Assembly (NCBI RefSeq): GCF_000335475.2
Contig: NZ_ANAH02000010.1
Span: 62,001 to 126,000, forward strand
Direction of reading: 5' to 3'
Length of the DNA: 64,000 bases
Source: Cystobacter fuscus DSM 2262
GTDB taxonomy: Bacteria; Myxococcota; Myxococcia; Myxococcales; Myxococcaceae
Part shown: positions 10,970 through 20,130 of the stretch, piece by piece
How positions within the stretch are numbered: the stretch's first letter is position 1
Layout: each line of letters begins with the position of its first letter
The notes under the pieces: generated by a model
What the model saw: only the letters and a program-made list of their open reading frames with translations
The model's database searches: none
What the model was told of the DNA's origin: nothing
Made by a program: the position numbers and the translations under genes

Positions 10970-11536
10970 TCACACGCGCAGCCACTTGCGCGCCGTGGGT
11001 CCGAAGAAGCGCATCACCCCGGACACGGCGAAGAAGCGCGCCGAGCGGCCGATGAGCGCCGCGAGGAAGAAGCGCTCCAACGGCACGCTCACCATGCCGC
11101 TGCCGATGGCGACGATCTTGAAGGGCGTGGGCAGCACCGAGCACAAAAGCGCCAACACCCAGAAGTTCTGGCCGAGCAGCTCGCCCACGGTGGCGTTGAT
11201 GCCGAAGCGCTCGATGCGCGCATCCAGGTTGATGTTCAGGGCGCTCAGGGCGCCCTGGTGCACGAGCACCCCCAGGTAGTAGCCGATGAAGCCCCCGAGG
11301 AGGCTCGCCACGGTGCCGAGCAGCGCGTAGCGCACCCACTTGCGCGGCTGGGCGAGCACCATGGGCACGAGCAGCGCGAAGGGCGGAATGGGAAACACCG
11401 AGGCGTCCACGACGGACACCAACATCATGGCGCCCAGGGCATGGGGGGTGGACGAGAGGGACTCCACGCGCAGGTAGAGTCGGCGGTACCAGGAGGGTTT
11501 CTCGGAAGGGGCGGCCACGGGAGCGGGTTCGGTCAT
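10970..11536 (-). CDS. YqaA/DedA-like VTT-domain membrane protein
   Basis: An inner-membrane protein of 188 residues with four to five hydrophobic helices. 'SVVDASVFPIPPFALLVPMV' contains the family's acidic and proline-rich re-entrant signature, and 'VLPTPFKIVAIGSGMVSVPL' is the second conserved loop. Together they indicate the SNARE-associated/VTT (DedA superfamily) YqaA branch. DedA proteins are linked to lipid scrambling and envelope homeostasis; the precise role of this one is unknown. The ATG at 11536 leaves a short Pro-rich cytosolic leader. It stands alone between convergent and divergent neighbours. Confidence 0.75.
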   Translation of the reverse strand: MTEPAPVAAPSEKPSWYRRLYLRVESLSSTPHALGAMMLVSVVDASVFPIPPFALLVPMVLAQPRKWVRYALLGTVASLLGGFIGYYLGVLVHQGALSALNINLDARIERFGINATVGELLGQNFWVLALLCSVLPTPFKIVAIGSGMVSVPLERFFLAALIGRSARFFAVSGVMRFFGPTARKWLRV

Positions 11537-11664
11537 CGAGGGCGCGCACGCTAGCGGAAAGTGGACGCGTTATCAGCCTTCCGTCCCCCGGAAGACGCCC
11601 GCCTGCCGGCTGGCGACACCCCCTCATTCACCCGGGCCCGGGGACCGGGCTACGGTGCGCCCCC

Positions 11665-12324
11665 ATGACGACGGCCCTCGAACGCATCGAGCGAACCACC
11701 CAGGCTCTCAAGGTCTTTCCGCTGCCTTCCGCGGTCCTCCTGCCGCACGCCGTTCTGCCCCTGCACATCTTCGAGCCGCGCTATCGGGCCCTGGTGCGCG
11801 ATGCGCTCGCCGGGGACAAGGTGATGGCGCTCGCCCAGCTCGAGCCGGGCTGGGAAGGGCAGTACGCGGAGCGGCCCCCCCTGCAGCCCATGATGTGCGC
11901 CGGGCTCATCATCTGGCACGAGGAGCTGCCGGACGGGCGCTACAACATCCTCCTGCAGGGCGTCTGCCGCGCCCGGCTGCTCGCGGAGCTTCCCGCCGAC
12001 AAGCTCTACCGGGAGGTGCGGGTGCACCCGTTGCCGGACCCGGTCTACCAGGGTCCCGAGGAGGAGCGGCTGCGGCAGGCGGTGCTCGACCTGGCCGGAC
12101 GCGTGCCGGTGTCCTTCGCGGAGAACCTCCTGCCGCTCGCGGCGCGCTCCCAGGGGGGCATGTTGGCGGACGTGGTGGCCGCCGCCATCGTGCCGGAGCC
12201 CGAGCGGCGCCAGGAGCTCTTGTGCGAGCTGGACGTGCGCACGCGGCTGCTGGAGGTGGTGGACGAGGTGGCGGAGCTCGTCGCGCGTTTGAGTCCGGTC
12301 AAGCCGACGGGTCCGCTGAATTAG
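11665..12324 (+). CDS. LON peptidase substrate-binding (Lon-N) domain protein
   Basis: A 219-residue soluble protein made almost entirely of one Lon N-terminal domain, with no AAA or protease part. The hallmark is 'LPHAVLPLHIFEPRYRALV' near residues 26-45, followed by 'QPMMCAGLIIWHEELPDGRY' and a helical C-terminal half ending 'LLEVVDEVAELVARL'. Stand-alone Lon-N proteins are common in proteobacteria; they may bind substrates or cap proteases, but none is biochemically settled. It is followed after 76 bases by NAD synthetase on the same strand, so co-transcription is possible. Confidence 0.85.
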   Translation: MTTALERIERTTQALKVFPLPSAVLLPHAVLPLHIFEPRYRALVRDALAGDKVMALAQLEPGWEGQYAERPPLQPMMCAGLIIWHEELPDGRYNILLQGVCRARLLAELPADKLYREVRVHPLPDPVYQGPEEERLRQAVLDLAGRVPVSFAENLLPLAARSQGGMLADVVAAAIVPEPERRQELLCELDVRTRLLEVVDEVAELVARLSPVKPTGPLN

Positions 12325-12400
12325 GCGCTTGCATGGCGTGCCGTCCGGGCGTCTGCTCGCGCGCCTCATCCCGTTCTGAGTTCGAGGAGGCACTCTTTCC

Positions 12401-14290
12401 ATGCGGCTCGTGAAGATTGGGCTCGCCAGCGTCAACGTCACCGTGGGTGCCTTCGCCCGCAACGTGGACGCGGCGCTGGAGCTGGCACGCCAGATGGCGG
12501 CCGACGACGTCACCGTGGGCGTCTTCCAGGAATCGCTCGTCGGCGGCTATCCCCCCGAGGACCTGGTGCAGTGGCAGGGCTTCGTCGACAACCAGTGGCC
12601 CCAGCTCGAGCGCTTCGCCCGGGAGACGGCCTCGCTGCCGACCGTGTTCCTCATCGGCGTGGCGGTGGCGCATCAGGGCCTGCGCTACAACTGCGCCGCC
12701 ATCGTGGCGGGCGGCAAGGTGGTGGGCCTCGTCCCCAAGGAGAAGCTGCCCACCTACAGCATCTTCTACGAGGGGCGCACCTTCGCCCGCGGCGTGCCCG
12801 GCATGCACGAGCACTTCCGGGGCATTCCGCTCGGCGATTATCTCTTCCGCTTCGACTTCGGCATCATCTCCCCCGAGGTGTGCGAGGACATCTGGAGCCC
12901 CGAGGGGCCCATCCGCCGGCGCACCTATTCGGGCGGAGAGCTGGTGGTGAACCTGTCCGCCTCGCCCTTCCGGCTGGGCCACGTGGACACCCGGCGCGAG
13001 CAGCTCGCCACGCGCGCCGCGGACTTCCAGTGCACCATCGCCTACTCCAACGCGCTGGGCAGCAACGACGGCCTCATCTTCGATGGCGGCGGCTTCATCA
13101 ACCAGAACGGCAAGCCCGTGGCCGAGGAGCCCCGCTTCCGCCAGGGCTTCGCCGCGGCGGTGGTGGACCTGGACCGCACGCTGCGCCTGCGCACGGAGAA
13201 CACCACCTGGCGCAGTGATCGGGAGACGTGGCTGCGCGAGGGCGGCAAGCTGGTGCCCACCATCGACTGCACGCAGGTCGTCACCACCCGGCGCGACAAG
13301 CTGCGCTACCCCGTGCCCGCCCACCGCAGCTTCTTCCTGCCCGGGCCCGACACCCGCCGCTCCGGACGCGAGGCGCTGTGCGAGGACATCCTCGATGCGC
13401 TGTCGCTCGGCGTGGGCGACTACTTCGAGAAGACGCGGGCCTTCAAGGTGCTCGGCATCGCCCTGTCCGGCGGGCGCGACTCGCTGCTCACCCTGCTCGT
13501 CGCCCACCGCTACGCCAGGCGCGTGCGGCCCGACAACCCGGGCAGCCTCATCCGCGCCTTCTACATGCCCAGCCGCTACTCGAGTGACGCCACGTGCGAC
13601 GCGGCGGAGACGATCGCCCGCGAGCTGGGCGTGCCCTTCGAGGTGATCCCCATCGAGGAGGCGTTCGACCGGGAGCTGGAAGTCACCCGCACGATGCTCG
13701 GCGGCGCCCAGCCCACGGCCCTCACCGAGCAGAACATCCAGGCGCGCCTGCGCGCCCAGCGCATGTGGAACTGGTCCAACTCCAGCGGGGGCCTGTTCCT
13801 GCAGACGGGCAACATGAGCGAGCGCGCGGTGGGCTACACCACCGTGGGTGGAGATTTGATGGGGGCGCTCGCCGTCATCGCCAACGTGCCCAAGACGGTC
13901 GTCATGTACCTCCTGGACTATCTGCTGGAGCAGACGAACCACGAGGGCATCCGCAAGGTGCTCTCCAAGCCGGCCGGGCCGGAGCTGGCGCACAACCAGG
14001 TGGGCGAGGAGGAGCTGATGCCCTTTCCCATCCTCGACGCGTGCTTCTACCTGTTCGCTGGGGAGAAGCTGGTGCCCGCCGAGATGATGCTGGCGCTCGA
14101 GGCGATGTTCCCCGAGGTCGAGGCGGAGCGGCTGCGCGGCTACGTGGAGAAGTTCATCCGGCTCTTCCTCCAGTCCATCTACAAGTGGGTGCAGGCCCCG
14201 CTGTCCTTGCACATCGGCAACCTGGACCTGGATCGCGAGCGCGCCCTGCAACTGCCCGTCGTGACGAGCAGTGATTGGACGCGCGGCTGA
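12401..14290 (+). CDS. nadE: Glutamine-dependent NAD+ synthetase
   Basis: This 629-residue cytosolic enzyme makes NAD+ from deamido-NAD+, ATP and glutamine. The N-terminal nitrilase-type amidase (about 1-290) shows the catalytic triad E44 ('FQESLVGG'), K113 ('LVPKEKLPTY') and C161 ('SPEVCEDIW'), releasing ammonia from glutamine. The C-terminal synthetase has the PP-loop 'LSGGRDSLLTLLVAH' near residues 355-369 and the 'QNIQARLR' and 'TGNMSERAVGYTT' motifs. Length and order match the bacterial glutamine-dependent class. The start is supported by GAGGAGG about nine bases before the ATG. A stem-loop-forming repeat follows the stop. Confidence 0.95.
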   Translation: MRLVKIGLASVNVTVGAFARNVDAALELARQMAADDVTVGVFQESLVGGYPPEDLVQWQGFVDNQWPQLERFARETASLPTVFLIGVAVAHQGLRYNCAAIVAGGKVVGLVPKEKLPTYSIFYEGRTFARGVPGMHEHFRGIPLGDYLFRFDFGIISPEVCEDIWSPEGPIRRRTYSGGELVVNLSASPFRLGHVDTRREQLATRAADFQCTIAYSNALGSNDGLIFDGGGFINQNGKPVAEEPRFRQGFAAAVVDLDRTLRLRTENTTWRSDRETWLREGGKLVPTIDCTQVVTTRRDKLRYPVPAHRSFFLPGPDTRRSGREALCEDILDALSLGVGDYFEKTRAFKVLGIALSGGRDSLLTLLVAHRYARRVRPDNPGSLIRAFYMPSRYSSDATCDAAETIARELGVPFEVIPIEEAFDRELEVTRTMLGGAQPTALTEQNIQARLRAQRMWNWSNSSGGLFLQTGNMSERAVGYTTVGGDLMGALAVIANVPKTVVMYLLDYLLEQTNHEGIRKVLSKPAGPELAHNQVGEEELMPFPILDACFYLFAGEKLVPAEMMLALEAMFPEVEAERLRGYVEKFIRLFLQSIYKWVQAPLSLHIGNLDLDRERALQLPVVTSSDWTRG

Positions 14291-14291
14291 C

Positions 14292-14339
14292 CCGTCCTCC
14301 AGGGCCGTCTGGTCGAGTGCCCTCGGAGCGGGAGGACGG
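14292..14339 (+). terminator. Possible terminator hairpin after nadE
   Basis: CCGTCCTCC (14292-14300) pairs perfectly with GGAGGACGG (14331-14339). The loop holds a smaller repeat, AGGGC/GCCCT. There is no T-run, so it may be an attenuating or processing hairpin, not a classical intrinsic terminator. Confidence 0.35.
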
Positions 14340-14420
14340 CCCTCCCCCGGGGGCCACTCCTTGCCGATCGTCACACCGGTAACGAACTTCCTGTCACCCA
14401 CACGACGGTTGGAGGTTCGG

Positions 14421-15380
14421 ATGAACAAGAAGATTTTGGCGGGTCTTGTGACGGCGGTGCTCTCGAGCGGCGCCGCGATGGCCCAGGAAGCCGAGACGGA
14501 TGTGAATCAGGGGCATGATCAGGGAGCCCCGGCCAACATGGGCATCGGCGGCGCCGGAGATGCGAACCTCCAAGAGCAGGGGCTCGGAGGATCGGGTCAG
14601 GTGGCGGCACCTTCCGCGATCCAACCCTCGGCTCCGAACTCGCAGATCATCCAAGGCCAGGGCGGGGTGACGCTCTACTGCACGCCGCTGCAGCCGGGCA
14701 CGGGCGGCGCGGGCCTGCCGGCGCAGGATCCGCACGCGGGCCTGCTGCCCGGGGAGCAGCCCTCGTCGCTGCAGCGCGACTACGACGTGCATGACTCCGA
14801 GGCCATTGGCGGCTCCGGCTACGACGTGAAGGAGGCCGAGGCGCTGAGGGCTCTGGACGAGAAGCCCAAGAAGGAAGCGGACATGCGCGGCCTGACGGTG
14901 ATGGTCGGCGGCGGTGTGGAAGGCTACACCGGCGGACTGGCTCCCGAGGTGCGGCCCGGCGCGGCCGTGGGCGTGACCGCGGCCATCAAGCCCAGCAAGG
15001 TGTTTGGCCTGGAACTCGGCTACTCCGGCGCGGCGAACGAGCTGCGGGGCAACGCGGGCAGTGGTCCGGACATCATCCGCAACGGCGGCCAGGCGGCCCT
15101 GACCTTCGGCCTCGCGGCGACGCCCGTGCAGCCCTACGTGCTCGGCGGCCTCGGTCTCAACCGCTACAACGTCCGCAATGCCGGTGACACTGGCTTCCGC
15201 GACGACACCAACGCCAACATCCCGGTGGGCGCGGGTCTGCGCACGCACATCGGTGATTTCACCGCCGATGCGCGCATCAACTACAACTTCCTGCTCAACA
15301 ACGACTTCTCCACGGGCGTGGAGGCCGACACCTGGACGGGCCGCTACACCGGCACCATCAACCTGGGTGGCACGTTCTAG
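14421..15380 (+). CDS. Outer-membrane beta-barrel protein
   Basis: The start at ATG 14421 is preceded by GGAGG (14411-14415) and opens a clear signal peptide, 'MNKKILAGLVTAVLSSGAAM' with cleavage after 'AMA-Q'. The mature part begins with a Gly/Gln/Pro-rich region lacking predicted structure (about 25-150). From about 165 to 319 it has alternating amphipathic strands and ends '...YTGTINLGGTF', with the C-terminal Phe used by the BAM machinery. The pattern 'YVLGGLGLNRYNVR' resembles OmpA/OprF-type eight-stranded barrels. No peptidoglycan-binding domain is present. Function is unknown; a structural or porin-like role is likely. Confidence 0.75.
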   Translation: MNKKILAGLVTAVLSSGAAMAQEAETDVNQGHDQGAPANMGIGGAGDANLQEQGLGGSGQVAAPSAIQPSAPNSQIIQGQGGVTLYCTPLQPGTGGAGLPAQDPHAGLLPGEQPSSLQRDYDVHDSEAIGGSGYDVKEAEALRALDEKPKKEADMRGLTVMVGGGVEGYTGGLAPEVRPGAAVGVTAAIKPSKVFGLELGYSGAANELRGNAGSGPDIIRNGGQAALTFGLAATPVQPYVLGGLGLNRYNVRNAGDTGFRDDTNANIPVGAGLRTHIGDFTADARINYNFLLNNDFSTGVEADTWTGRYTGTINLGGTF

Positions 15381-15413
15381 GTCCCCCCGAGAGTGACGAA
15401 GTCAGGACAGTCA

Positions 15414-15456
15414 CGGCGCGGTGCCCTGCGATTCCGGGCGCCGCGCCGCTCTTTTT
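15414..15456 (+). terminator. Rho-independent terminator
   Basis: A 13-bp GC stem (15414-15426 with 15436-15448, one G-T pair) and a 9-base loop are followed by CTCTTTTT (15449-15456). It lies 34 bases after the stop of the outer-membrane barrel gene and separates it from the FKBP gene. Confidence 0.85.
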
Positions 15457-15525
15457 GCAGCCTTCCGGGTGCGGCGCGCGGACGGGGGACGTTAAGGTGG
15501 GATTCTTTCCAATGGGAGATGACGC

Positions 15526-15849
15526 ATGAGCTTGCAGGTGGAGGACACGAAGGTTGGCACGGGCACCGAGGCCGTGGCGGGCAAGACGGTGACGGTGCAT
15601 TACGTGGGGACGCTCACCAACGGCTCGAAGTTCGACAGCAGCCGGGACCGCAAGGAGGGTTTCACCTTCCGCCTGGGCGCGGGTCAGGTCATCCAGGGCT
15701 GGGACAAGGGCGTGGCGGGCATGAAGGTCGGGGGCATTCGCAAGCTCACCATCCCGCCGGAGATGGGCTACGGCGCCCGGGGCTTCCCGCCCGTCATTCC
15801 CCCCAACTCCACGTTGCTTTTCGAGGTGGAATTGTTGGAGGTCCGTTAG
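15526..15849 (+). CDS. FKBP-type peptidyl-prolyl cis-trans isomerase
   Basis: A minimal single-domain FKBP of 107 residues with no export signal, hence cytosolic. It speeds up proline isomerisation during folding. The family core is easy to see: '[18 protein letters not shown]', '[20 protein letters not shown]' and '[20 protein letters not shown]'. These contain the aromatic and Asp residues lining the active site (Y, F, D, V-I, W, Y, F). It is followed after 10 bases by a thioredoxin, so the two probably form a small folding/redox operon transcribed from a start after the terminator at 15456. Confidence 0.93.
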   Translation: MSLQVEDTKVGTGTEAVAGKTVTVHYVGTLTNGSKFDSSRDRKEGFTFRLGAGQVIQGWDKGVAGMKVGGIRKLTIPPEMGYGARGFPPVIPPNSTLLFEVELLEVR

Positions 15850-15859
15850 GAGCTTTCCC

Positions 15860-16240
15860 ATGGCCACACTCGAAATCACCAAGGACAATTTCAAGGACAC
15901 GGTCTCCAAGCCGGGCATCGTCATGCTCGACTGGTGGGCCTCGTGGTGCGGTCCCTGCCGCGCCTTCGCGCCCATCTACGACAAGACCGCCGAGAAGCAT
16001 GAGGACATCGTCTTCGGGAAGATCGACACGGACGCGCAGCCGGAGCTCTCCGGCAGCTTCCAGATCCGCTCCATCCCCACGCTGATGGTGTTCCGGGATG
16101 GGGTGTTGCTCTTCGAGCAGCCCGGCGCCCTGCCCGCGGCGGCCCTGGAGGATCTCATCCGGCAGGTGCGCGCGCTCGACATGGCCGAGGTGCATCGGCA
16201 GATCGAGGCGAGCAAGAAGGCCAAGGAGCCGCAAGCCTGA
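15860..16240 (+). CDS. Thioredoxin
   Basis: A 126-residue cytosolic thioredoxin with the redox motif WCGPC (C30 and C33) in 'LDWWASWCGPCRAFAPIYDK' and the cis-proline loop 'RSIPTLMVFRDG'. It has the buried Asp of the family (D24). Compared with E. coli TrxA it carries a short Lys-rich C-terminal extension ('EASKKAKEPQA'). It reduces disulfides in client proteins using thioredoxin reductase, which is not in the window. Co-oriented with the FKBP gene, 10 bases downstream of it. Confidence 0.9.
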   Translation: MATLEITKDNFKDTVSKPGIVMLDWWASWCGPCRAFAPIYDKTAEKHEDIVFGKIDTDAQPELSGSFQIRSIPTLMVFRDGVLLFEQPGALPAAALEDLIRQVRALDMAEVHRQIEASKKAKEPQA

Positions 16241-16324
16241 GCGCCCGGGCGCGCGGGGCACCCCCCGCGGCCCGTGAGCGGTGGGGGTTCCCGGGGCAGG
16301 CGTTCTGGGGCAGGCTCGGGGCCT

Positions 16325-18526
16325 ATGTCCTGGGCGTGGGTGCGCAACTGGTGGCGGGGCAGGACGGCGCAACCGCTGCGTCCCCTCCTGGAATGGTGGA
16401 GCCGCAGCCCCGTGCTGCTCGTGCTCCAGGCGCTCGTCGTGTCCATGGTGTGGGGCGCCTTCGACGCGCTGGGTCTGTCGAATCTCTTCTTCCATGACGT
16501 GCCCCGGGTGACGTTCATCGCGGGCTTCATCGCGGCGATGTTGCTCGGGCAGTTGTGTTTCATCGGCTACCTGCTGGACGCGGACGAGCGGTGGGCCCTG
16601 GCGCCCCGGCGGGGCAAGCGCGGCGGGGTGCCGCCTTCGCTCGGCTGGTACCTGTTCCGCACCGGCACCTATCCGCTGCTGTTGGGCGTGCTCAGCGTGC
16701 CGTGCCTCATCCGTCGGCACTTCGCCTTCCTCTTCGGCGAGCTGGCCGCGCTGGGCGTCATGGTGCTGCTCACCCGGGGCACCGAGTGGTTGCGGCGCTG
16801 GAGCGAGTCGGACTGGCGCCGGCACCGCTTGCTGCGGCGCATCGGGGCGACGTTCTTCCGCCGGCGCTCGACCCACCTGCTGGTGCTGCACGTGCTGCAG
16901 GCCTGGTTGTTGTTGCTCTTCGTGCTGGGCTACCTGCTGGTGGCCGCGAACGTGGCGCTCACGGGGGTGCACAACTGGGTGTCTCCCGCGGTGGTCATCT
17001 GCGTGGCGGTGGGCCTGAGCGGGGCCGTCTATGGCGCGGTCCGCTTCTTCTTTCCCTCGCGCCACATGGGCACCTTCCTGCTCGCCGGAGCCCTGGTGTT
17101 GTTCGGCGGGCGCGGGTGCGCGGACGACTCCGTCTACGCCGAGCTGTCCCTGTCCCAGCCGCCCGCGTACACGGGCGCGCGTCCGGGCCCTCCCCGGGAC
17201 ACGGGCCTGCTCGGCGACGAGGAGGCGCTCCAGGCGTGGCTGGCGCGGATGCGGGCGGAGCCACCCCCCGGGGCCTCGTGGCTCGCTCCCGGGGACACGC
17301 CGCCCGTGTCCGAGGAGGCTTGGGGCCCCTGCGCGCCGGGCCCCAAGCCCCGCATGGCGCTGGTGGCGACGAGCGGCGGCGGCATCCGCGCGGCGGCCTG
17401 GACGGCGCACGTGCTCTCCAAGCTCCAGGGGCCCGAGGGAGTGCCGGGCTTCCACCGCTACGTGCGTCTGGTCACCGGCGCCTCGGGCGGCATGGTGGCG
17501 GCGGGCACCTGGGTGACGGCGCTGCGGGCCGAGGGCCTGCCCGGGGACTTCTCCCTGCCGGCCGTGATGCAGCAGGACAGCCTCTCCTCTCCGGCCATCT
17601 CGCTGCTGCTGCCCGGAGGCGAGGACCGGGGCCGCTCGCTGGAGCACACCTGGGTGCGCAACACCGAGGGCCTGTTGGGGCGCTCCTTCGAGGCGCTGCG
17701 TCCGGGCGAGGCCTCCGGGTGGCTGCCCTCGCTCGTGTATTCACCCATGCTGGTGGAGGACGGGCGGCGGCTGCTGGTGAGCAACCTGGATCTGTCGGCG
17801 CTCACCTCGTCCGAGTCGAGCATCCTGGTGGCGGACCCGAGTGGAGACTCGCGCGAGGAGGCTTCCCGGGCCCTGCTCTCGCTGTCGGGCGTGCAGCTCT
17901 TCCAGCTCTTCCCCCGCAAGCAATCCGTCTTCTCGGTGGCCACGGCGGCGCGCATGAGCGCCTCGTTTCCCTACATGAGCCCGGCGAGCGCGCTGCCCAC
18001 CGCGCCGCGCGTGCGGGTGGTGGACGCCGGCTACTACGACAACTACGGGGTGGACCTGGCGCTCATGTGGTTGCACGCGCATCGCCAGTGGATCCGCGCG
18101 TGCACCTCGGGCGTGGTGCTGCTGCAGATTCGAGATCACCTGCGCAACGGCCGGCTCTCGAAGCTGAGCGAGAGCGGGGCGGGCGCGGTGATGGGAGGGC
18201 TCACGTCCCCCATCGAGGCGGTGCTCCAGGCGCGCGAGTCGAGCATGTCGTTTCGCAACGACGAGCTGCTGAGCCTCGTGCAGGACGAGCTGAACGCCGG
18301 ACAGCCGTGCTTCTTCACCACCCAGCCCTTCGAGTTCAGCCAGACGGCGCCCTTGAGCTGGGCGCTGTCGGCGCACGATGTGGCGCAGCTGCAGCGCGCC
18401 GCGGACAGCGCCACGATGGCTCACCAGGTGGCCGCGGTGCGCGAGTGGCTCACCGCGAGCCCCGAGGCCCAGGCGCGTGCCCGGCAGCTCCTGCTCTGCC
18501 CGGGCCAACGTGACGTGCCGCCGTGA
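16325..18526 (+). CDS. Membrane-anchored patatin-like phospholipase
   Basis: A large protein (733 residues from ATG 16325; a GTG 51 bases upstream is possible). About seven hydrophobic helices fill residues 25-275. The C-terminal half is a patatin domain: oxyanion loop 'ATSGGGIRAAAW', nucleophile in 'TGASGGMVAAGTW' (Ser near 386) and the Asp of the dyad in 'VVDAGYYDNYGVDLAL' (near 567). Patatins hydrolyse acyl esters of phospholipids. The fusion to a polytopic membrane domain suggests a role in membrane lipid turnover. The side of the membrane on which the catalytic domain lies is not clear. The stop is 8 bases from the next convergent stop. Confidence 0.8.
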   Translation: MSWAWVRNWWRGRTAQPLRPLLEWWSRSPVLLVLQALVVSMVWGAFDALGLSNLFFHDVPRVTFIAGFIAAMLLGQLCFIGYLLDADERWALAPRRGKRGGVPPSLGWYLFRTGTYPLLLGVLSVPCLIRRHFAFLFGELAALGVMVLLTRGTEWLRRWSESDWRRHRLLRRIGATFFRRRSTHLLVLHVLQAWLLLLFVLGYLLVAANVALTGVHNWVSPAVVICVAVGLSGAVYGAVRFFFPSRHMGTFLLAGALVLFGGRGCADDSVYAELSLSQPPAYTGARPGPPRDTGLLGDEEALQAWLARMRAEPPPGASWLAPGDTPPVSEEAWGPCAPGPKPRMALVATSGGGIRAAAWTAHVLSKLQGPEGVPGFHRYVRLVTGASGGMVAAGTWVTALRAEGLPGDFSLPAVMQQDSLSSPAISLLLPGGEDRGRSLEHTWVRNTEGLLGRSFEALRPGEASGWLPSLVYSPMLVEDGRRLLVSNLDLSALTSSESSILVADPSGDSREEASRALLSLSGVQLFQLFPRKQSVFSVATAARMSASFPYMSPASALPTAPRVRVVDAGYYDNYGVDLALMWLHAHRQWIRACTSGVVLLQIRDHLRNGRLSKLSESGAGAVMGGLTSPIEAVLQARESSMSFRNDELLSLVQDELNAGQPCFFTTQPFEFSQTAPLSWALSAHDVAQLQRAADSATMAHQVAAVREWLTASPEAQARARQLLLCPGQRDVPP

Positions 18527-18534
18527 GCCGGGGC

Positions 18535-19929
18535 TCAGACGCCGGCGATGACGAACCGGAGCGCGGCGGCGAACTCCTCCTCGCCTTCGTAGACGGGATG
18601 GCGCACCCACGTGCGCGCCTCCACGCCTCCGCGCAGCAACTGGGTGCCGCTGTCCGGCTCGAACGTCCACTCCGGCACGTCCCCCACCAGGTGGTCCACC
18701 CCCCACGGCGAGCAGCACTCCTCCCAGTCCTCCTGGGGCATGTTGCCCCATGGGTAGCGCCGTCCATCCGTGCCGCGCGCCGCCATCTCCCACTCGTCCG
18801 CCGTGGGCAGACGCAAGGTGACACCTTCCAGCTCCGACAGCTGGGCGCACAGCTTTTCCGCCTCCTTGCACGAGCCCAACCACACCTGCTCGTGGTCAGA
18901 GACGACACGGACGGGTTGCGGCTGACCCACCCACTTGGCGAGGGGGCGATCCATGGGGACGCGGGCCACGAAGAAGCCCGCGGAGCGCACGCGGCGCACG
19001 GGGGGAGCGCCCAGCCAGTGTTCGATGGGGGCCACCCACTGCAGGGGCACGCCCGAGCGGCGCAGGAAGTACAGGCCGCCTTCCTCCAGCACGCCCGGGG
19101 GCAGGGCGGTGGGTCCGGGCCCCGTCTCCAGGGGGGTGCTCAGCGAGTGCAAGAGCAGCGAGGCCGAGTCCGTCACCTCGAGCTCCCCCGCCAGCAACTG
19201 CCACAGCGGCCGGAGCGGATCCCTCCCGGGCACCGTGTCCCCTGGGTTGCGGCGCTCCTGGAGGTAGCGGATGACCCCGTACCAGAGCTGCTCGAGGAAG
19301 CGGCGCTCGCGCGGCTCGTCCACCTCCTGCAGCAGCGTGGGCGTGTCCGAGGACTGCAACAGGGGCAGCATCTCCCGGGCGCGCAGCCTGGCCGCCGTCA
19401 GGGCGCCCGTCAGACGCACCTCCAGGTCGGCATCCCTCAGCGCCGCGCGCAACAGCCCGTCCACCCGCGGGTGGGCGGCCGGCTCGCGCATGAGCCAGCG
19501 CAGCTCCTGCCGCCGGTTCTCCAGCGAGGACAGCCCCTGGATCAGCGCCGTCTGTCCCGGGGTGGAGGATGATGTGTGCCCAAGGCGTGGGTTCAAAACG
19601 ACCCCCCCGGGGATATCCTGGGCGGTGCCTTGTCCCACGAGGGACTGGACGCGCAGGGAGTAGGGTCCGATGACCAGTTCGTCCTCGAATTTGAGCACGG
19701 AGGGGTGGTCCACGGGCTTGCCGTTGAGCCAGGTTCCGTTCTTCGAGTTCTCGTCCAACACGATGGTGGCTCCTTCAATGGCAACCAGTCGACAGTGGGT
19801 GCGTGAGACGCTGCCGTTATCGAGGACGAGATCGTTCGCGGGATCCCTCCCGATGGCGATTTCCCGCCGCTTGAGGATCCCCGTCTGGGTGCTGTTCTCA
19901 CCAATGAACCCGACAGTGATGTTGAACAC
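18535..19929 (-). CDS. FHA domain protein with SUMF1/formylglycine-enzyme-like C-terminus
   Basis: Start GTG 19929 is supported by AGGAG eight bases upstream; a much longer open frame in the same phase is only absence of stops in GC-rich DNA. The 464-residue protein has an FHA domain (about 20-95: 'IAIGRDPANDLVLDNGSVSR' and 'NSKNGTWLNG'), which binds phosphothreonine. A helical, HEAT-like region covers about 150-240. The rest (about 255-464) resembles SUMF1/FGE ('LRLPTADEWEMAARG', 'YPWGNMPQ', 'LLRGGVEARTWVRHP'). The catalytic cysteine pair of true formylglycine-generating enzymes is not evident, so it is probably a binding module. It is divergent from an FHA-type sigma-54 activator. Confidence 0.8.
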   Translation of the reverse strand: MFNITVGFIGENSTQTGILKRREIAIGRDPANDLVLDNGSVSRTHCRLVAIEGATIVLDENSKNGTWLNGKPVDHPSVLKFEDELVIGPYSLRVQSLVGQGTAQDIPGGVVLNPRLGHTSSSTPGQTALIQGLSSLENRRQELRWLMREPAAHPRVDGLLRAALRDADLEVRLTGALTAARLRAREMLPLLQSSDTPTLLQEVDEPRERRFLEQLWYGVIRYLQERRNPGDTVPGRDPLRPLWQLLAGELEVTDSASLLLHSLSTPLETGPGPTALPPGVLEEGGLYFLRRSGVPLQWVAPIEHWLGAPPVRRVRSAGFFVARVPMDRPLAKWVGQPQPVRVVSDHEQVWLGSCKEAEKLCAQLSELEGVTLRLPTADEWEMAARGTDGRRYPWGNMPQEDWEECCSPWGVDHLVGDVPEWTFEPDSGTQLLRGGVEARTWVRHPVYEGEEEFAAALRFVIAGV

Positions 19930-20130
19930 GCGTGCTCCTGGGAGGAGGGCCCGTACGCCCGGTTGCCGGCACCAGTTCCAAGCACGTCGCATGCCAGCGC
20001 ACCCTCGCTCATTTATTACCGTGCTACCAGAGACTTTTAATCCCATCGCTTCCGGGAAGTCCGCTCCGGGCGGTCGCCAGACGTCAAAACTGCTATCAGT
20101 CCTGACGGCAGTCTCGTACCCGGAGTGAGA